DNA of 64,000 bases from Sporosarcina sp. Marseille-Q4063. GTDB taxonomy: Bacteria; Bacillota; Bacilli; Bacillales_A; Planococcaceae. The stretch is from contig NZ_CP070502.1 in the NCBI RefSeq assembly GCF_018309085.1, forward strand, positions 496,001 through 560,000, in the 5' to 3' direction. This document shows, piece by piece, positions 17,622 to 26,691 of the stretch (positions are counted from its first letter, which is position 1; every line of letters starts with the position of its first letter). A model generated the notes under the pieces. That model saw only the letters and a list, made by a program, of their open reading frames with translations. It made no database searches and was not told where the DNA came from. The position numbers were made by a program, and so were the translations under genes.

Positions 17622-19286
17622 TTATTCTGATGTCGCTACGCGTAATACTTCTTCGATAGTAGTTAGACCAGCTGCTACTTTATCTAAGCCGTCTTCGACA
17701 AGCGTATTATACCCTTGGCTTTTTGCGTATTCACGAATAACACCAGGGTTTTCTTTATTCAAAATTTGCGTTTTAATCTTGTCGTCAATCGATAAAATTT
17801 CGTGAATTGCGAGTCGACCGCGGTAACCGGTGTCGTTACATGAAGGACAACCTTTCCCCTCACTAATCGTCTCCATCGTCACGCCGTATGCTTCGAAAAA
17901 TTTAGTTTCATGTTCAAGTGGTGCCCGCTCAACCTTACAATCACGACATACTTGTCGAACAAGTCGTTGCGCCATGATTCCAAGTAAGGAAGAAGACAAT
18001 AGGAATGTTTCGATTCCCATATCGATTAATCTTGAAATGGATTCAATAGCGTTGTTCGTATGTAATGTACTTAAGACTAGATGCCCAGTTAATGAAGAAC
18101 GAATGGCAATTTGAGCCGTTTCAATATCCCGAATTTCACCGACCATAATGACATCGGGGTCTTGACGAAGTATGGAGCGTAAACCAACCGCGAAAGTTAA
18201 ACCGACTTCTTCACGGACTTGAATTTGGTTAATCCCTTCAAGTTGATATTCTACCGGATCCTCTACCGTGATAATATTTACTTCTTCATCGTTCAAGTAA
18301 TTCAATCCGGCATATAACGTAGAGGACTTACCTGATCCGGTAGGCCCTGTTATTAATATAATGCCGTTCGGTTTTTCCAGCATGGAATGAAAAAGCTTGT
18401 AGTTCCTATCAGAAAATCCGAGTCGATCCAAATCATTTAAGGCATTGCCAAGGTCGAGGATTCGCATAACAATTTTTTCACCGTAAATGGTCGGCAAAGT
18501 TGAAAGACGTATATCAATCGGTCGGTGATTAACGACTGTTTTTATTCGACCATCTTGCGGAACTCTGTTTTCGGTTATATTCAAATTCCCCATTATTTTT
18601 ACACGGGCAATAATTATGTTTTGCATGTTTTTCGGAACCGAGCGGTCGTTTCGTAAAACTCCATCTACTCTGTAACGAATCTTCAATTCTGTATCTTGCG
18701 GATCGAAGTGAATATCACTTGCCTGTTGCGCTACGCCGCTTGCGATAATTTGGTTGACGAGACGTACAATCGGCGAGTCATCATCTGTTATTTGCGTATC
18801 ATCTTCCTGAACCGATGGCATATTATCCTGAATGACTTCATCCATTGATTCTTGCAGGTCATAATACTTTGTAATCGCCCGAAAAATATCATCCTTTGCG
18901 GCAATGCTCGTTTCAATTTGATAACCAGTAGCCATTCGAACTTCTTCGATGATGAAATAATCCATTGGATCTCCCATGGCAATTAATAATTTATTGCCAT
19001 TTTTTCGGACCGGCATAATATTTGCACGTTTCGCTAATTCTTTCGGGACGATATGCGTCAGTTCCGGGTCAATCGTTTGTTGGCTCAAATGGATACGCGG
19101 AATTCCGAGTTGCATTTCAAGAATCTGTATTAACTGCTGTTCTGTTATAAGTTTTTGTTTTATTAAATAATCACCAATTTTTTCCTCTCGGCTTTTATCG
19201 TTCAATGCTTTTACTAATTGCTGTTCTGAAATAATATTCGATTCAATTAGCAAGTCGCCAAGTCGTTTCCGTGTGGCACGTTTCAC
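17622..19286 (-). CDS. pilB: Type IV pilus extension ATPase PilB
   Basis: Assembly motor. An N-terminal GspE/MshEN domain (LGDLLIESNIISEQQLVKAL and a second repeat) precedes the ATPase core with Walker A GPTGSGKSS, Walker B DPDVIMVGEIRD and a zinc site CRDC...CPSC. MshEN domains can bind c-di-GMP, and two diguanylate cyclases are encoded next door. The GTG at 19286 has GGAGG 8 nt upstream; about 554 residues. Confidence 0.96.
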   Translation of the reverse strand: MKRATRKRLGDLLIESNIISEQQLVKALNDKSREEKIGDYLIKQKLITEQQLIQILEMQLGIPRIHLSQQTIDPELTHIVPKELAKRANIMPVRKNGNKLLIAMGDPMDYFIIEEVRMATGYQIETSIAAKDDIFRAITKYYDLQESMDEVIQDNMPSVQEDDTQITDDDSPIVRLVNQIIASGVAQQASDIHFDPQDTELKIRYRVDGVLRNDRSVPKNMQNIIIARVKIMGNLNITENRVPQDGRIKTVVNHRPIDIRLSTLPTIYGEKIVMRILDLGNALNDLDRLGFSDRNYKLFHSMLEKPNGIILITGPTGSGKSSTLYAGLNYLNDEEVNIITVEDPVEYQLEGINQIQVREEVGLTFAVGLRSILRQDPDVIMVGEIRDIETAQIAIRSSLTGHLVLSTLHTNNAIESISRLIDMGIETFLLSSSLLGIMAQRLVRQVCRDCKVERAPLEHETKFFEAYGVTMETISEGKGCPSCNDTGYRGRLAIHEILSIDDKIKTQILNKENPGVIREYAKSQGYNTLVEDGLDKVAAGLTTIEEVLRVATSE

Positions 19287-19305
19287 ATGAAGTACCTCCA
19301 CTTCT

Positions 19306-20661
19306 TTATTTTTCGTCGGAAGTAATTAAGTTTCCGCCTTTATCGTATTCAGCGCTTTCATCTGCTTTAGCATCTTTATCACTTGTTTTCCCTTCGGTAC
19401 CTGTTTTTTCTTCAGTGTCTGATTTCACTTCGTCGTTGGTCGTCTCTTTCGAAGGACTCTCATCTGAATTCTTATCATCCGTTGTGGAATCAGTTGACTC
19501 TTCGTTTGTCGTTGTTTCTACTGGCGCCGCCGAAGATACTAAAACCACCCTGTTCTTAGGTGGATAAAAGTCACGACTAACGAGTACATCATCTTCGAAT
19601 GAAGAATTCAATTCAGAAATTTTTCTAAAGACTTGAATGCGCAAACCATCTTTACCTTCTTCTACTACCTTTTCTTGTCCCATCGCTAATTCAGGTGAAA
19701 GTCTGTAAATTGTTCTAGGTTTGACATGCTCTTTATCAGAAACATAATAGGTAATCTCGTATTTCGATTTAAATGAGTGCAATTCGACGGCTAACTTGCC
19801 TCCCTTAAGCGATGCAGAAATCATGAATGGCGTTTCAGTTTTGTTAAGGAATTTGAAATCCAGAGTTCTTGCCTGATTTACCTTCGCTTCAATACCGGGC
19901 TGTAAATATTTCGGCATAGCATTTTGAGAATGCCTTTCTAGTATTGTTAAGTCAGTTTGCAAGACTGCGCTGTACAAAGTAGATGCAACAAAATCGGCTG
20001 TTTCTTCACTATAGAACTCATCTACTTCTCCTAACATTGTTAGGAATGAGAATTGTTCATCATTGACGATTGTCGTATCATTCAGTGCTTCGGCTATTGC
20101 TTTAATGCCTGTCCCATCCACAGAAACGTCTTGAATTTCAAAGGAGATTCGTTCTAGATTATCTATGGAAAGTTCTACTTCTGTTGCTTCGACAGAACCC
20201 GCATTTAATAATTGTGCGTGTTCCATGATCGAATTAACTGTTTCATCCACATAAAATAAAGGCGCTTCTTTCAGTAACTCATGAATGTTTTCATCGATGA
20301 CAACTTCAATTGGCAGTTGGGTACTTTTAGTATCTTCCCAAAACTTATACCAAGGCGTTTCTGTTAATGCTATAAACCGATCTACTGTTTTATTAATATC
20401 AAATGTAAAGTAAGAGCCAGGCACACTAATTTTTGCAGTGGTACCTTCAACGATCACATCATTACTTTTCCATTTCTCAACTTCAGAAGCTACTTGCGCT
20501 TGGATTGCCGCTTTCTTCGTTTCCGTAATTTCAATTCCCGCAATCGTAGCATTTGAAGAACCATCTCTAGCGGATGCTTGCAAGCCCGGACTAACCATTT
20601 GATAGATTAGAAATATAATGGCGACTAAACATAATATGGGTAAAAAGGACTTTATTTTCAA
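19306..20661 (-). CDS. VanW-like protein with G5-like segment, first gene of pilus operon
   Basis: Secreted or membrane-anchored protein: N-terminal hydrophobic segment (FLPILCLVAIIFLIYQMV), an unclassified N-terminal domain, a VanW-like domain at about residues 190-320 (ASTLYSAVLQTDLTILERHS, YLQPGIEAKV, FLNKTETPFMISASL), a short G5-like region (EKVVEEGKDGLRIQVFRKI) and a Ser/Thr/Glu/Asp/Lys-rich tail of about 85 residues. TTG start with GAGGGGG 7 nt upstream; pilB follows after 19 nt. Function unknown; location outside the membrane and operon position suggest a wall-level role in pilus passage. The domain calls are by eye. Confidence 0.72.
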   Translation of the reverse strand: MKIKSFLPILCLVAIIFLIYQMVSPGLQASARDGSSNATIAGIEITETKKAAIQAQVASEVEKWKSNDVIVEGTTAKISVPGSYFTFDINKTVDRFIALTETPWYKFWEDTKSTQLPIEVVIDENIHELLKEAPLFYVDETVNSIMEHAQLLNAGSVEATEVELSIDNLERISFEIQDVSVDGTGIKAIAEALNDTTIVNDEQFSFLTMLGEVDEFYSEETADFVASTLYSAVLQTDLTILERHSQNAMPKYLQPGIEAKVNQARTLDFKFLNKTETPFMISASLKGGKLAVELHSFKSKYEITYYVSDKEHVKPRTIYRLSPELAMGQEKVVEEGKDGLRIQVFRKISELNSSFEDDVLVSRDFYPPKNRVVLVSSAAPVETTTNEESTDSTTDDKNSDESPSKETTNDEVKSDTEEKTGTEGKTSDKDAKADESAEYDKGGNLITSDEK

Positions 20662-20677
20662 TGATAAACCCCCTCAA

Positions 20678-20695
20678 TTCGATAGTTTTATCGAA
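20678..20695. repeat. Inverted repeat upstream of the pilus operon
   Basis: Perfect 7-bp inverted repeat TTCGATA GTTT TATCGAA, a few bases before the Shine-Dalgarno of the VanW-like gene. Could be an operator or a translation-controlling hairpin. Confidence 0.6.
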
Positions 20696-20860
20696 TAAAT
20701 TACTAATTTATCTATTAAATAAGTTTATTCTTACAGGGAATGATTTCCTCATTTTTAGTTTATACAATGGTATAGTAAAAAGCAACTAGATTTAATAAAA
20801 TGTATTAGAAACCGGGAACTTGTACCTCGATACGTGGTACTCTTCTCACTGAAAACAACC

Positions 20861-20911
20861 AAAAAATAGCGCGCACGAAGTGACTTTATCACTTTGTACA
20901 CGCTATTTTTT
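20861..20911. terminator. Bidirectional terminator after the diguanylate cyclase pair
   Basis: AAAAAATAGCG ... CGCTATTTTTT with inner AAGTGA / TCACTT stem; T-tracts on both strands. Ends the 24440-20968 transcript before the pilus operon leader. Confidence 0.8.
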
Positions 20912-20967
20912 AATATATAAGCACTAACACCCATCAAGAATCGATAATATTAGACATCGGCCTTTAA

Positions 20968-22716
20968 TTAAACTCTAGCACCCCTAGCTTCACTGTCATT
21001 ATAAACGCCAACCAAATTTCGACCCGATTGTTTTCCGCCAATATAAAGCGCACGATCTGCATTACGAAGTAAATCTTTTGCATTTTCAGCATCTTCCGGG
21101 GCAGTGGCAACACCTAAACTTATCGTTATATTGACGTCAATCGATTTTCTATCGATAGGTTCTTCTTCTGTTAGATCTGGTGTAATTACGAAATTTGTTC
21201 TTTCCACTTCAACACGAATTTCCTCTGCAAGTTCTGAGGCTTCTTCTTTTGTGGTATTCGGTAACACGAAAACAAATTCTTCCCCACCGTATCTTGCCAA
21301 CGTTGTGTTAGTTGTTTTAAAGTTTTTGAGCAAGTCGGCCAGGCTGACTAAGATGACATTGCCACATTCGTGTCCATACGTATCATTAATTTTTTTAAAA
21401 TGATCGATATCCAACATAATGACAGAAAGGCTTGATAACTTCCCTTCATGAAGTTCATTCATATTTTCTTCTAGTTTAGGTTCTAAATAGGAAAAGTTAT
21501 GCAGTTTCGTTAACCCGCATCGCTCACCTTTCTCGATTGTACTTTCATAAAATCGAGCTTTTTCCAATGAAATTGCAAAAAAGCCTGTCAAAATATCAAT
21601 GAGATTCAAACTCTCTGGTTGGAACATGTTTTTACGAAAAGAAGTTAGAATGAGAAAGCCTTCTGTAACCTCATTACGAATAATCGGAGCTGTTAAAACA
21701 CTTCGAATGGTACCGATAAATTCAATAGTCGTTAATGTTTTTATATCTTTTTCATTAAAATAAATCCTTGTAAAAAAAGCATCCAGACCGTCATCAGCCT
21801 TTTTAATATCGTGAAATAAAAGGCCTTTTACCTCTTTCGTTATACCATTCGGTCCGTTGCCCATTAGAGGCACAAAATTAATACCGCCACGAAGATCTAC
21901 CACATACGCGTTATCATACGGAACTACATCTTTTAATTTCACAAGAAATGTTTCAATAACTTCGTCGAATAATAATCGGTCAGCGAGTTCATGTCCAATT
22001 TCAGAAGCACTTGATAGCTGGTCTTTCACTGTTGTGGAACTGTTAAACATTCTTAATATGAACAAAACAATTACGAAAGGAATCCCGATGAGTAGAAGCG
22101 ATTTATTGCTGAGATGCTCATTTAAGAAGTATAGTGCAATTCCGAACGGCACCATGATTATTGTTGACATATAATCCCATAGAGCACCTTTCGAAGTCAA
22201 AGAGAAAATATGTGAATTGAAATGAAAATAGACCTTCAACAATACATTATTGATAAGCGAATATGAAATTGCATAAATCAGTCCGAAATAAAATACTTTA
22301 GAAAAATCCATCGACCCAATGGTGCCACCCAAAGCATGGTAAATTGTCCCGCTTAAAAGTGATGTAAATGCAAAAATCGTAGAATTCACTAAAAACTTAT
22401 GCGTAATAGGCAATGTGCTTTTTTCCGTGAAAAGTATAACTAACATAGCCATTTGTATAAAAACTATTTCGATGAAGAGTCCATACTGTAAGAAGATTGT
22501 CAATGTAATCCAGCGTTCCAATGAAATTGTCATGTTTTGAAATTGAATTGGGAGTAACATCGTTAAAAACATGATTGAAAATAAGATTACAATATTCATC
22601 CAATCAAGTTCTCTTGCAGGGAAATAAGTTTTGGCTAAAAAGAAGGAAGCTGGAACGACAAGCAGCCAAATAAAGAACATGATTATCTGCTGTTTTCTAG
22701 AAACATCCACCGTCAT
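20968..22716 (-). CDS. Membrane diguanylate cyclase (GAF-GGDEF), paralogue 1
   Basis: Makes c-di-GMP from two GTP. About six hydrophobic segments (residues 1-190), a GAF-like region (about 235-390), then a GGDEF domain with MLDIDHFKKINDTYGHECGN and the active-site signature GGEEF. No RxxD inhibitory site is found at the usual position upstream of GGEEF (KTTNTTLARY occupies it), so product feedback is unlikely through that site. 582 residues, ATG at 22716. It follows a clear paralogue by 17 nt. Confidence 0.93.
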   Translation of the reverse strand: MTVDVSRKQQIIMFFIWLLVVPASFFLAKTYFPARELDWMNIVILFSIMFLTMLLPIQFQNMTISLERWITLTIFLQYGLFIEIVFIQMAMLVILFTEKSTLPITHKFLVNSTIFAFTSLLSGTIYHALGGTIGSMDFSKVFYFGLIYAISYSLINNVLLKVYFHFNSHIFSLTSKGALWDYMSTIIMVPFGIALYFLNEHLSNKSLLLIGIPFVIVLFILRMFNSSTTVKDQLSSASEIGHELADRLLFDEVIETFLVKLKDVVPYDNAYVVDLRGGINFVPLMGNGPNGITKEVKGLLFHDIKKADDGLDAFFTRIYFNEKDIKTLTTIEFIGTIRSVLTAPIIRNEVTEGFLILTSFRKNMFQPESLNLIDILTGFFAISLEKARFYESTIEKGERCGLTKLHNFSYLEPKLEENMNELHEGKLSSLSVIMLDIDHFKKINDTYGHECGNVILVSLADLLKNFKTTNTTLARYGGEEFVFVLPNTTKEEASELAEEIRVEVERTNFVITPDLTEEEPIDRKSIDVNITISLGVATAPEDAENAKDLLRNADRALYIGGKQSGRNLVGVYNDSEARGARV

Positions 22717-22733
22717 TCCCTTCCTTCCTTTTT

Positions 22734-24440
22734 CTATTTAATATAACCAGCAACACGATTTCGTCCGGCTTGTTTCGCGCCTAGATAAAGTGAACGGTCC
22801 GCATTGCATAACAAAACTTTTGCTTCATCAGCATCCTCAGGCGCATTCGATACGCCTATGCTTACAGTAATCGATATCAGGACTGGTGCACTTTGATTAT
22901 TCAGGCTTGGGTACACTTGAAATGCATAACTTTCAATTTCAGAACGAATTTGTTCTGCAAATATCTTTGCATCGTACTTGGACATTCCTGGAAGTATTAA
23001 AACGAACTCTTCTCCCCCGTACCTCCCGACGATTCCTGTTTGAGGAACATGTTTCTTTAAAATCCGAGCAAGCGTCTGAAGTACTTCATTCCCGCTTTGA
23101 TGGCCATACGTATCATTAACCGCTTTAAAATGATCAATATCCAACATTAATACCGATAGTTCATCTATTAATCCTTCATTTACAAGTTTCATCTCGTATT
23201 CTAGTCGGTCTTCCAAAAACCCAAAGTTATATAGTTTGGTAAGTGCGCAACGTTCACTTTTAATTACCTTTTCTTCGACGTTGCGCGCTTTCTCCACGGA
23301 CACCGTGAAATATGAACAAAGAATGTCTAAAATTTGAAGATGATATTCCTTAAATGCCGATCTTCTTTGCGTTGAAAGAAAAAGCACCGTTTCAATGTTT
23401 TGATCACGTGAAATTGGTAAACAAAGAACACTTTGCATTTGATCAGGGGCATAATCTTTAGAGTCTTTCTCCCACTCATCTCGCTTCGAATAAATAATAG
23501 GTTTATTCCACATGAGAACTGATCCCGCGATACCTTGTCCAGGTGAAAGTCGATTAAAAATAACTTCAACGAATGCTCCTTTTTCATAGGAACGCACTAA
23601 TTCTAACCAACCATCTTGATGATTGAATAAATATGCATATTCTGCATTAAACATTTCCGAAACCTTTTCAATAAATTGATCAACGACCTTTTTTTCAGTT
23701 ACATTATTTGAGAGTTGGTGGCCTATTTCACCAGCCTGTTGTAAATTACGATTGATTTCTTCTGTATTGCTATAAATTCGGAGCATATACGTCATTATTA
23801 AAAAGGGGACGCCAAGTAGAAAAACCGCTCCAAATCCAACGTATTCTGTTAAAAAATATAAAGTTAATGAGACAGGGATTACACCAAAACCTGAAGCATA
23901 GTCCGATAATATTTTGTTCGATAAATAATTGGAAGGGGTCGATTTTATATATGAATAGAGCTTTAATAACAAATCCCTAATAAACGAATGGGAAAATTGA
24001 TAACAAAAAAAAACTAAAATAACTGGCCAAAACTCCATCATACCTATTTCACCGCCAACTAGGTGAAATACATTTGCACTAATCATTGATAAAGTGAAAA
24101 ATAGTGCAGAGTTAAGAAAAAATCGACTTAACATTGTATACGTATTACCAGACGTTAACAAAAAAGCAAGCACAGATAGTTGCATCACGATAATTTCAGC
24201 CATTATCCCATATTTCAAGAACACGGGTATTGTTACCCACATGACCAGAAAAAGAGGTTGTCCACCTTTTTTTATTGGATATAACAGCGTGATAAAACCA
24301 AACGCTATGTATATGAATAGATGTATCCAATTGATTTCATGAAGATTGTAATTTGATAATAGATAAATCAGCCCAGGCGGAACTATGACTAACCACACAA
24401 TAAAAGCCCATAAAGTAGTTCTATTATATATTTTCATCAT
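22734..24440 (-). CDS. Membrane diguanylate cyclase (GAF-GGDEF), paralogue 2
   Basis: Same architecture as the downstream gene: about six membrane segments, GAF-like domain, GGDEF domain with MLDIDHFKAVNDTYGHQSGN and GGEEF. The I-site is again absent. 568 residues. Similarity is clear along the whole length, including the N-terminus (WLVIVPPGLIYLLSNY against WLLVVPASFFLAKTYF), so the pair is a tandem duplication. ATG-ATG start; the second (24437) has slightly better spacing to AGGTG. The sensor part differs more than the catalytic part, suggesting different signals. Confidence 0.93.
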   Translation of the reverse strand: MMKIYNRTTLWAFIVWLVIVPPGLIYLLSNYNLHEINWIHLFIYIAFGFITLLYPIKKGGQPLFLVMWVTIPVFLKYGIMAEIIVMQLSVLAFLLTSGNTYTMLSRFFLNSALFFTLSMISANVFHLVGGEIGMMEFWPVILVFFCYQFSHSFIRDLLLKLYSYIKSTPSNYLSNKILSDYASGFGVIPVSLTLYFLTEYVGFGAVFLLGVPFLIMTYMLRIYSNTEEINRNLQQAGEIGHQLSNNVTEKKVVDQFIEKVSEMFNAEYAYLFNHQDGWLELVRSYEKGAFVEVIFNRLSPGQGIAGSVLMWNKPIIYSKRDEWEKDSKDYAPDQMQSVLCLPISRDQNIETVLFLSTQRRSAFKEYHLQILDILCSYFTVSVEKARNVEEKVIKSERCALTKLYNFGFLEDRLEYEMKLVNEGLIDELSVLMLDIDHFKAVNDTYGHQSGNEVLQTLARILKKHVPQTGIVGRYGGEEFVLILPGMSKYDAKIFAEQIRSEIESYAFQVYPSLNNQSAPVLISITVSIGVSNAPEDADEAKVLLCNADRSLYLGAKQAGRNRVAGYIK

Positions 24441-24556
24441 AATTCACCTCTCATAACTTAGTATCTACTATCTCGCTGAATATACTGAAATCTTAACAAA
24501 CTAAACGTACTTTGTCACTTACACAATCGCATAAATTTTCAATTAAACATTATTGC

Positions 24557-25765
24557 CTATCGGTATTTAAGACTTGCTAAAAGATAGAGCGAACCCGTGA
24601 CTATACTCTTGGTATTCGTTTTCTCGACTAGTTCTATAGTGCCTCCTAGAGCAACTAGTACTTTTTTCTTCTTAAAATTACATTTCTCCATTAATTCATT
24701 TCCACTGGCAGCTTCTTTATGCGGGAATGTAATAAACGTAAAAGATTCCGCTACGGGAATAAGTTCGTCCAACGTACCTTTAATGTCTTTTCCTTTTAAC
24801 ATCCCAATCACAAAGTCTACCTTCTCATTCGGGAACTCCGTCTTAATAGTATTTGTAAGCGCCCTAGCAGCTGCAGGATTATGAGCCCCGTCCAAAAAGA
24901 TTCTGGGGGCAATTTCTTGGAATCGATGTGCAAGTTCGGTTTTTGCTATTCCGCTACCAACTTTATCTTCCGAAAGTGATATACCAGCCATAAGTAAGGC
25001 TTGAATCGCAATCGCGGAATTTATACCTTGATGTTCGCCTTTCATTTTGCGCTCACATAACTTGAAGTTTTGTTGCCCTTTAAATTGTTCTTCGTTTTCC
25101 ATACTGAAATCAATGCCGTAAATCCGAAGCAAACTCCCCTTCTCCCCCGCTACTTGCGAAACAACCTGTAAAGGTTCAGTCTGTAAAGGACCAGTTATTA
25201 CTGGAATTCCTTTTTTTATTATCCCAGCTTTATGAACTGCGACCTCATTTAAGGTAGTTCCAAGAAAAGTCGTATGATCAAGTGCTATCGACGTAATGAC
25301 GGACACAAGGGGAATAACTACATTTGTACTGTCTAGTAATCCGCCCATACCAGTTTCGACTAATACGTAATCTGGTTGAGACCGTTTAAAAGAAATGAAT
25401 GCCGCGACAGTCAGGAGTTCAAAATCAGTTAACATACCACTTAGCTCTGTCATTTCTTTAAATGTTTGATTCAATTCTTCTTCTGAAATTGGAGTTCCGT
25501 TCAATCTTATTTGATCGTGAATGTCGAATATTGCCGGTGAAGAAAATACGCCCGTTGAATACCCATTTTCTTTTAATATTGATTCCATAAAAGCAATTGT
25601 TGAGCCTTTGCCATTCGTTCCGGTTACATGAATGATTTTCAACGTCTTTTCAGGGTTTCCAATTACTTGTAGTGCTTTTTGTATGGCTTCTAAACCTGGT
25701 TTTATCGCATCATCGCTGTTAATTCCCCAGCGTTCTTTATATTCTTTCATTTTTGGAATCATCAT
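24557..25765 (-). CDS. folC: Folylpolyglutamate synthase
   Basis: ATP-dependent addition of glutamate to tetrahydrofolate (and usually dihydrofolate synthesis). Mur-ligase-type protein with the P-loop HVTGTNGKGSTIAFME, omega-loop region GMGGLLDSTNV, SIALDHTTFLG, and the C-terminal FLDGAHNPAA. 402 residues, slightly short of the usual 420-430. Two adjacent ATG codons at 25765 and 25762 follow GGGGG. In B. subtilis folC directly follows valS; here minor pilins and two ATP-grasp genes lie between them. Confidence 0.94.
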   Translation of the reverse strand: MMIPKMKEYKERWGINSDDAIKPGLEAIQKALQVIGNPEKTLKIIHVTGTNGKGSTIAFMESILKENGYSTGVFSSPAIFDIHDQIRLNGTPISEEELNQTFKEMTELSGMLTDFELLTVAAFISFKRSQPDYVLVETGMGGLLDSTNVVIPLVSVITSIALDHTTFLGTTLNEVAVHKAGIIKKGIPVITGPLQTEPLQVVSQVAGEKGSLLRIYGIDFSMENEEQFKGQQNFKLCERKMKGEHQGINSAIAIQALLMAGISLSEDKVGSGIAKTELAHRFQEIAPRIFLDGAHNPAAARALTNTIKTEFPNEKVDFVIGMLKGKDIKGTLDELIPVAESFTFITFPHKEAASGNELMEKCNFKKKKVLVALGGTIELVEKTNTKSIVTGSLYLLASLKYR

Positions 25766-25776
25766 AAGTCCCCCGT

Positions 25777-25786
25777 GTGGTAAAAT
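25777..25786 (+). promoter_or_regulatory. Candidate promoter of the ATP-grasp pair
   Basis: Extended -10 on the plus strand (TG-G-TAAAAT), about 40 nt before the start codon; no strong -35. Confidence 0.4.
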
Positions 25787-25798
25787 ATTAGTAGCTTA

Positions 25799-25807
25799 AT
25801 TATATCA
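25799..25807 (-). promoter_or_regulatory. Candidate extended -10 promoter of folC
   Basis: Minus strand TG-A-TATAAT, about 35 nt before the folC start. Overlaps the divergent promoter region. Confidence 0.5.
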
Positions 25808-25824
25808 TGACCGGAGGAAAATCC

Positions 25825-26691
25825 ATGACTAGTTGTTGGGTAATATATAACGGAAGTTTGACAAGTGATAAATTTAAAGATCAGGCAGTATTAATTAAGG
25901 AAGCTGCTGAACGGGCGGGCATAAAAGCTGAGTTGAAGAAAAATTATGAAGTAATAATGGATTTGAGTATTGAATTCAAACATCAACCAGATTTTGTTGT
26001 TTTTCTAGACAAAGATATACTACTTGCGAAGTTTTTGAAAAATAAAGGGATTCGAATATTTAATGATCCCATCGTTATCGAAACCTGCGATAATAAGGCG
26101 AATCAATACTTGGAGTTGTCGAAGCATGGCATTCCAATGCCTAAAACCATTATTGCACCAAAAGTATATCCAGCATTTACGATCGCTGAATCTGGTTATT
26201 ATGAAAAAATTCTCGAAGAATTAAAACTTCCAATGATTATTAAAGAAGGTCATGGATCGTTTGGGATGCGGGTTTATTTAATTGAAACGAAAGAGGAGTT
26301 TTACGCGAAGACAGGTGAACTGCGCGGAGTCGACTACGTTTTTCAAGAGTTTATTGAAACGAGCAAAGGACGAGATATTCGTGTAAATATCGTCGGTGGT
26401 GAAATTGTAGCGGCGATGTACCGCCATTCAGAAACAGATTTTCGAGCTAATATTACAAATGGTGGAGTTGCGAAAGATATTGAATTAACGAATGCGCAAA
26501 AGAATCTAGCTATGCGTGCAGCCGATGCTGTGGGTGCCGAGTTTGCTGGGGTCGACCTATTATTTGGTGAAAATGAAGAACCACTTGTATGTGAAGTAAA
26601 CGCAGCTGCCCATATACGAAATATTTACAATGTCACGGGGATTAATGTAGCCGATTCGATGATTGCGTATATATTGAGGGAAATTGGATGA
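25825..26691 (+). CDS. ATP-grasp ligase, RimK-like (first of a pair)
   Basis: Carboxylate-amine ligase fold: ATP-binding region LPMIIKEGHGSFGMRVYLI, then FQEFIETSKGRDIRVNIVGG and the metal-binding end GVDLLFG...CEVNAAAHIRNIYN. RimK proteins normally end EVN(S/A)xPG; here the loop is NAAAH, which may alter the acceptor site. 288 residues; ATG at 25825 with GGAGG 7 nt upstream. It overlaps the next ATP-grasp gene by 4 nt and is divergent from folC. Substrate unknown: glutamate or another amino acid added to a protein, peptide or cofactor is possible, and context suggests but does not prove a link to folate polyglutamylation. Confidence 0.85.
   Translation: MTSCWVIYNGSLTSDKFKDQAVLIKEAAERAGIKAELKKNYEVIMDLSIEFKHQPDFVVFLDKDILLAKFLKNKGIRIFNDPIVIETCDNKANQYLELSKHGIPMPKTIIAPKVYPAFTIAESGYYEKILEELKLPMIIKEGHGSFGMRVYLIETKEEFYAKTGELRGVDYVFQEFIETSKGRDIRVNIVGGEIVAAMYRHSETDFRANITNGGVAKDIELTNAQKNLAMRAADAVGAEFAGVDLLFGENEEPLVCEVNAAAHIRNIYNVTGINVADSMIAYILREIG

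Noticed and set aside
20755..20937. Minus-strand frame of 60 residues between the cyclase and pilus genes
   Set aside because: Crosses the bidirectional terminator; no Shine-Dalgarno.
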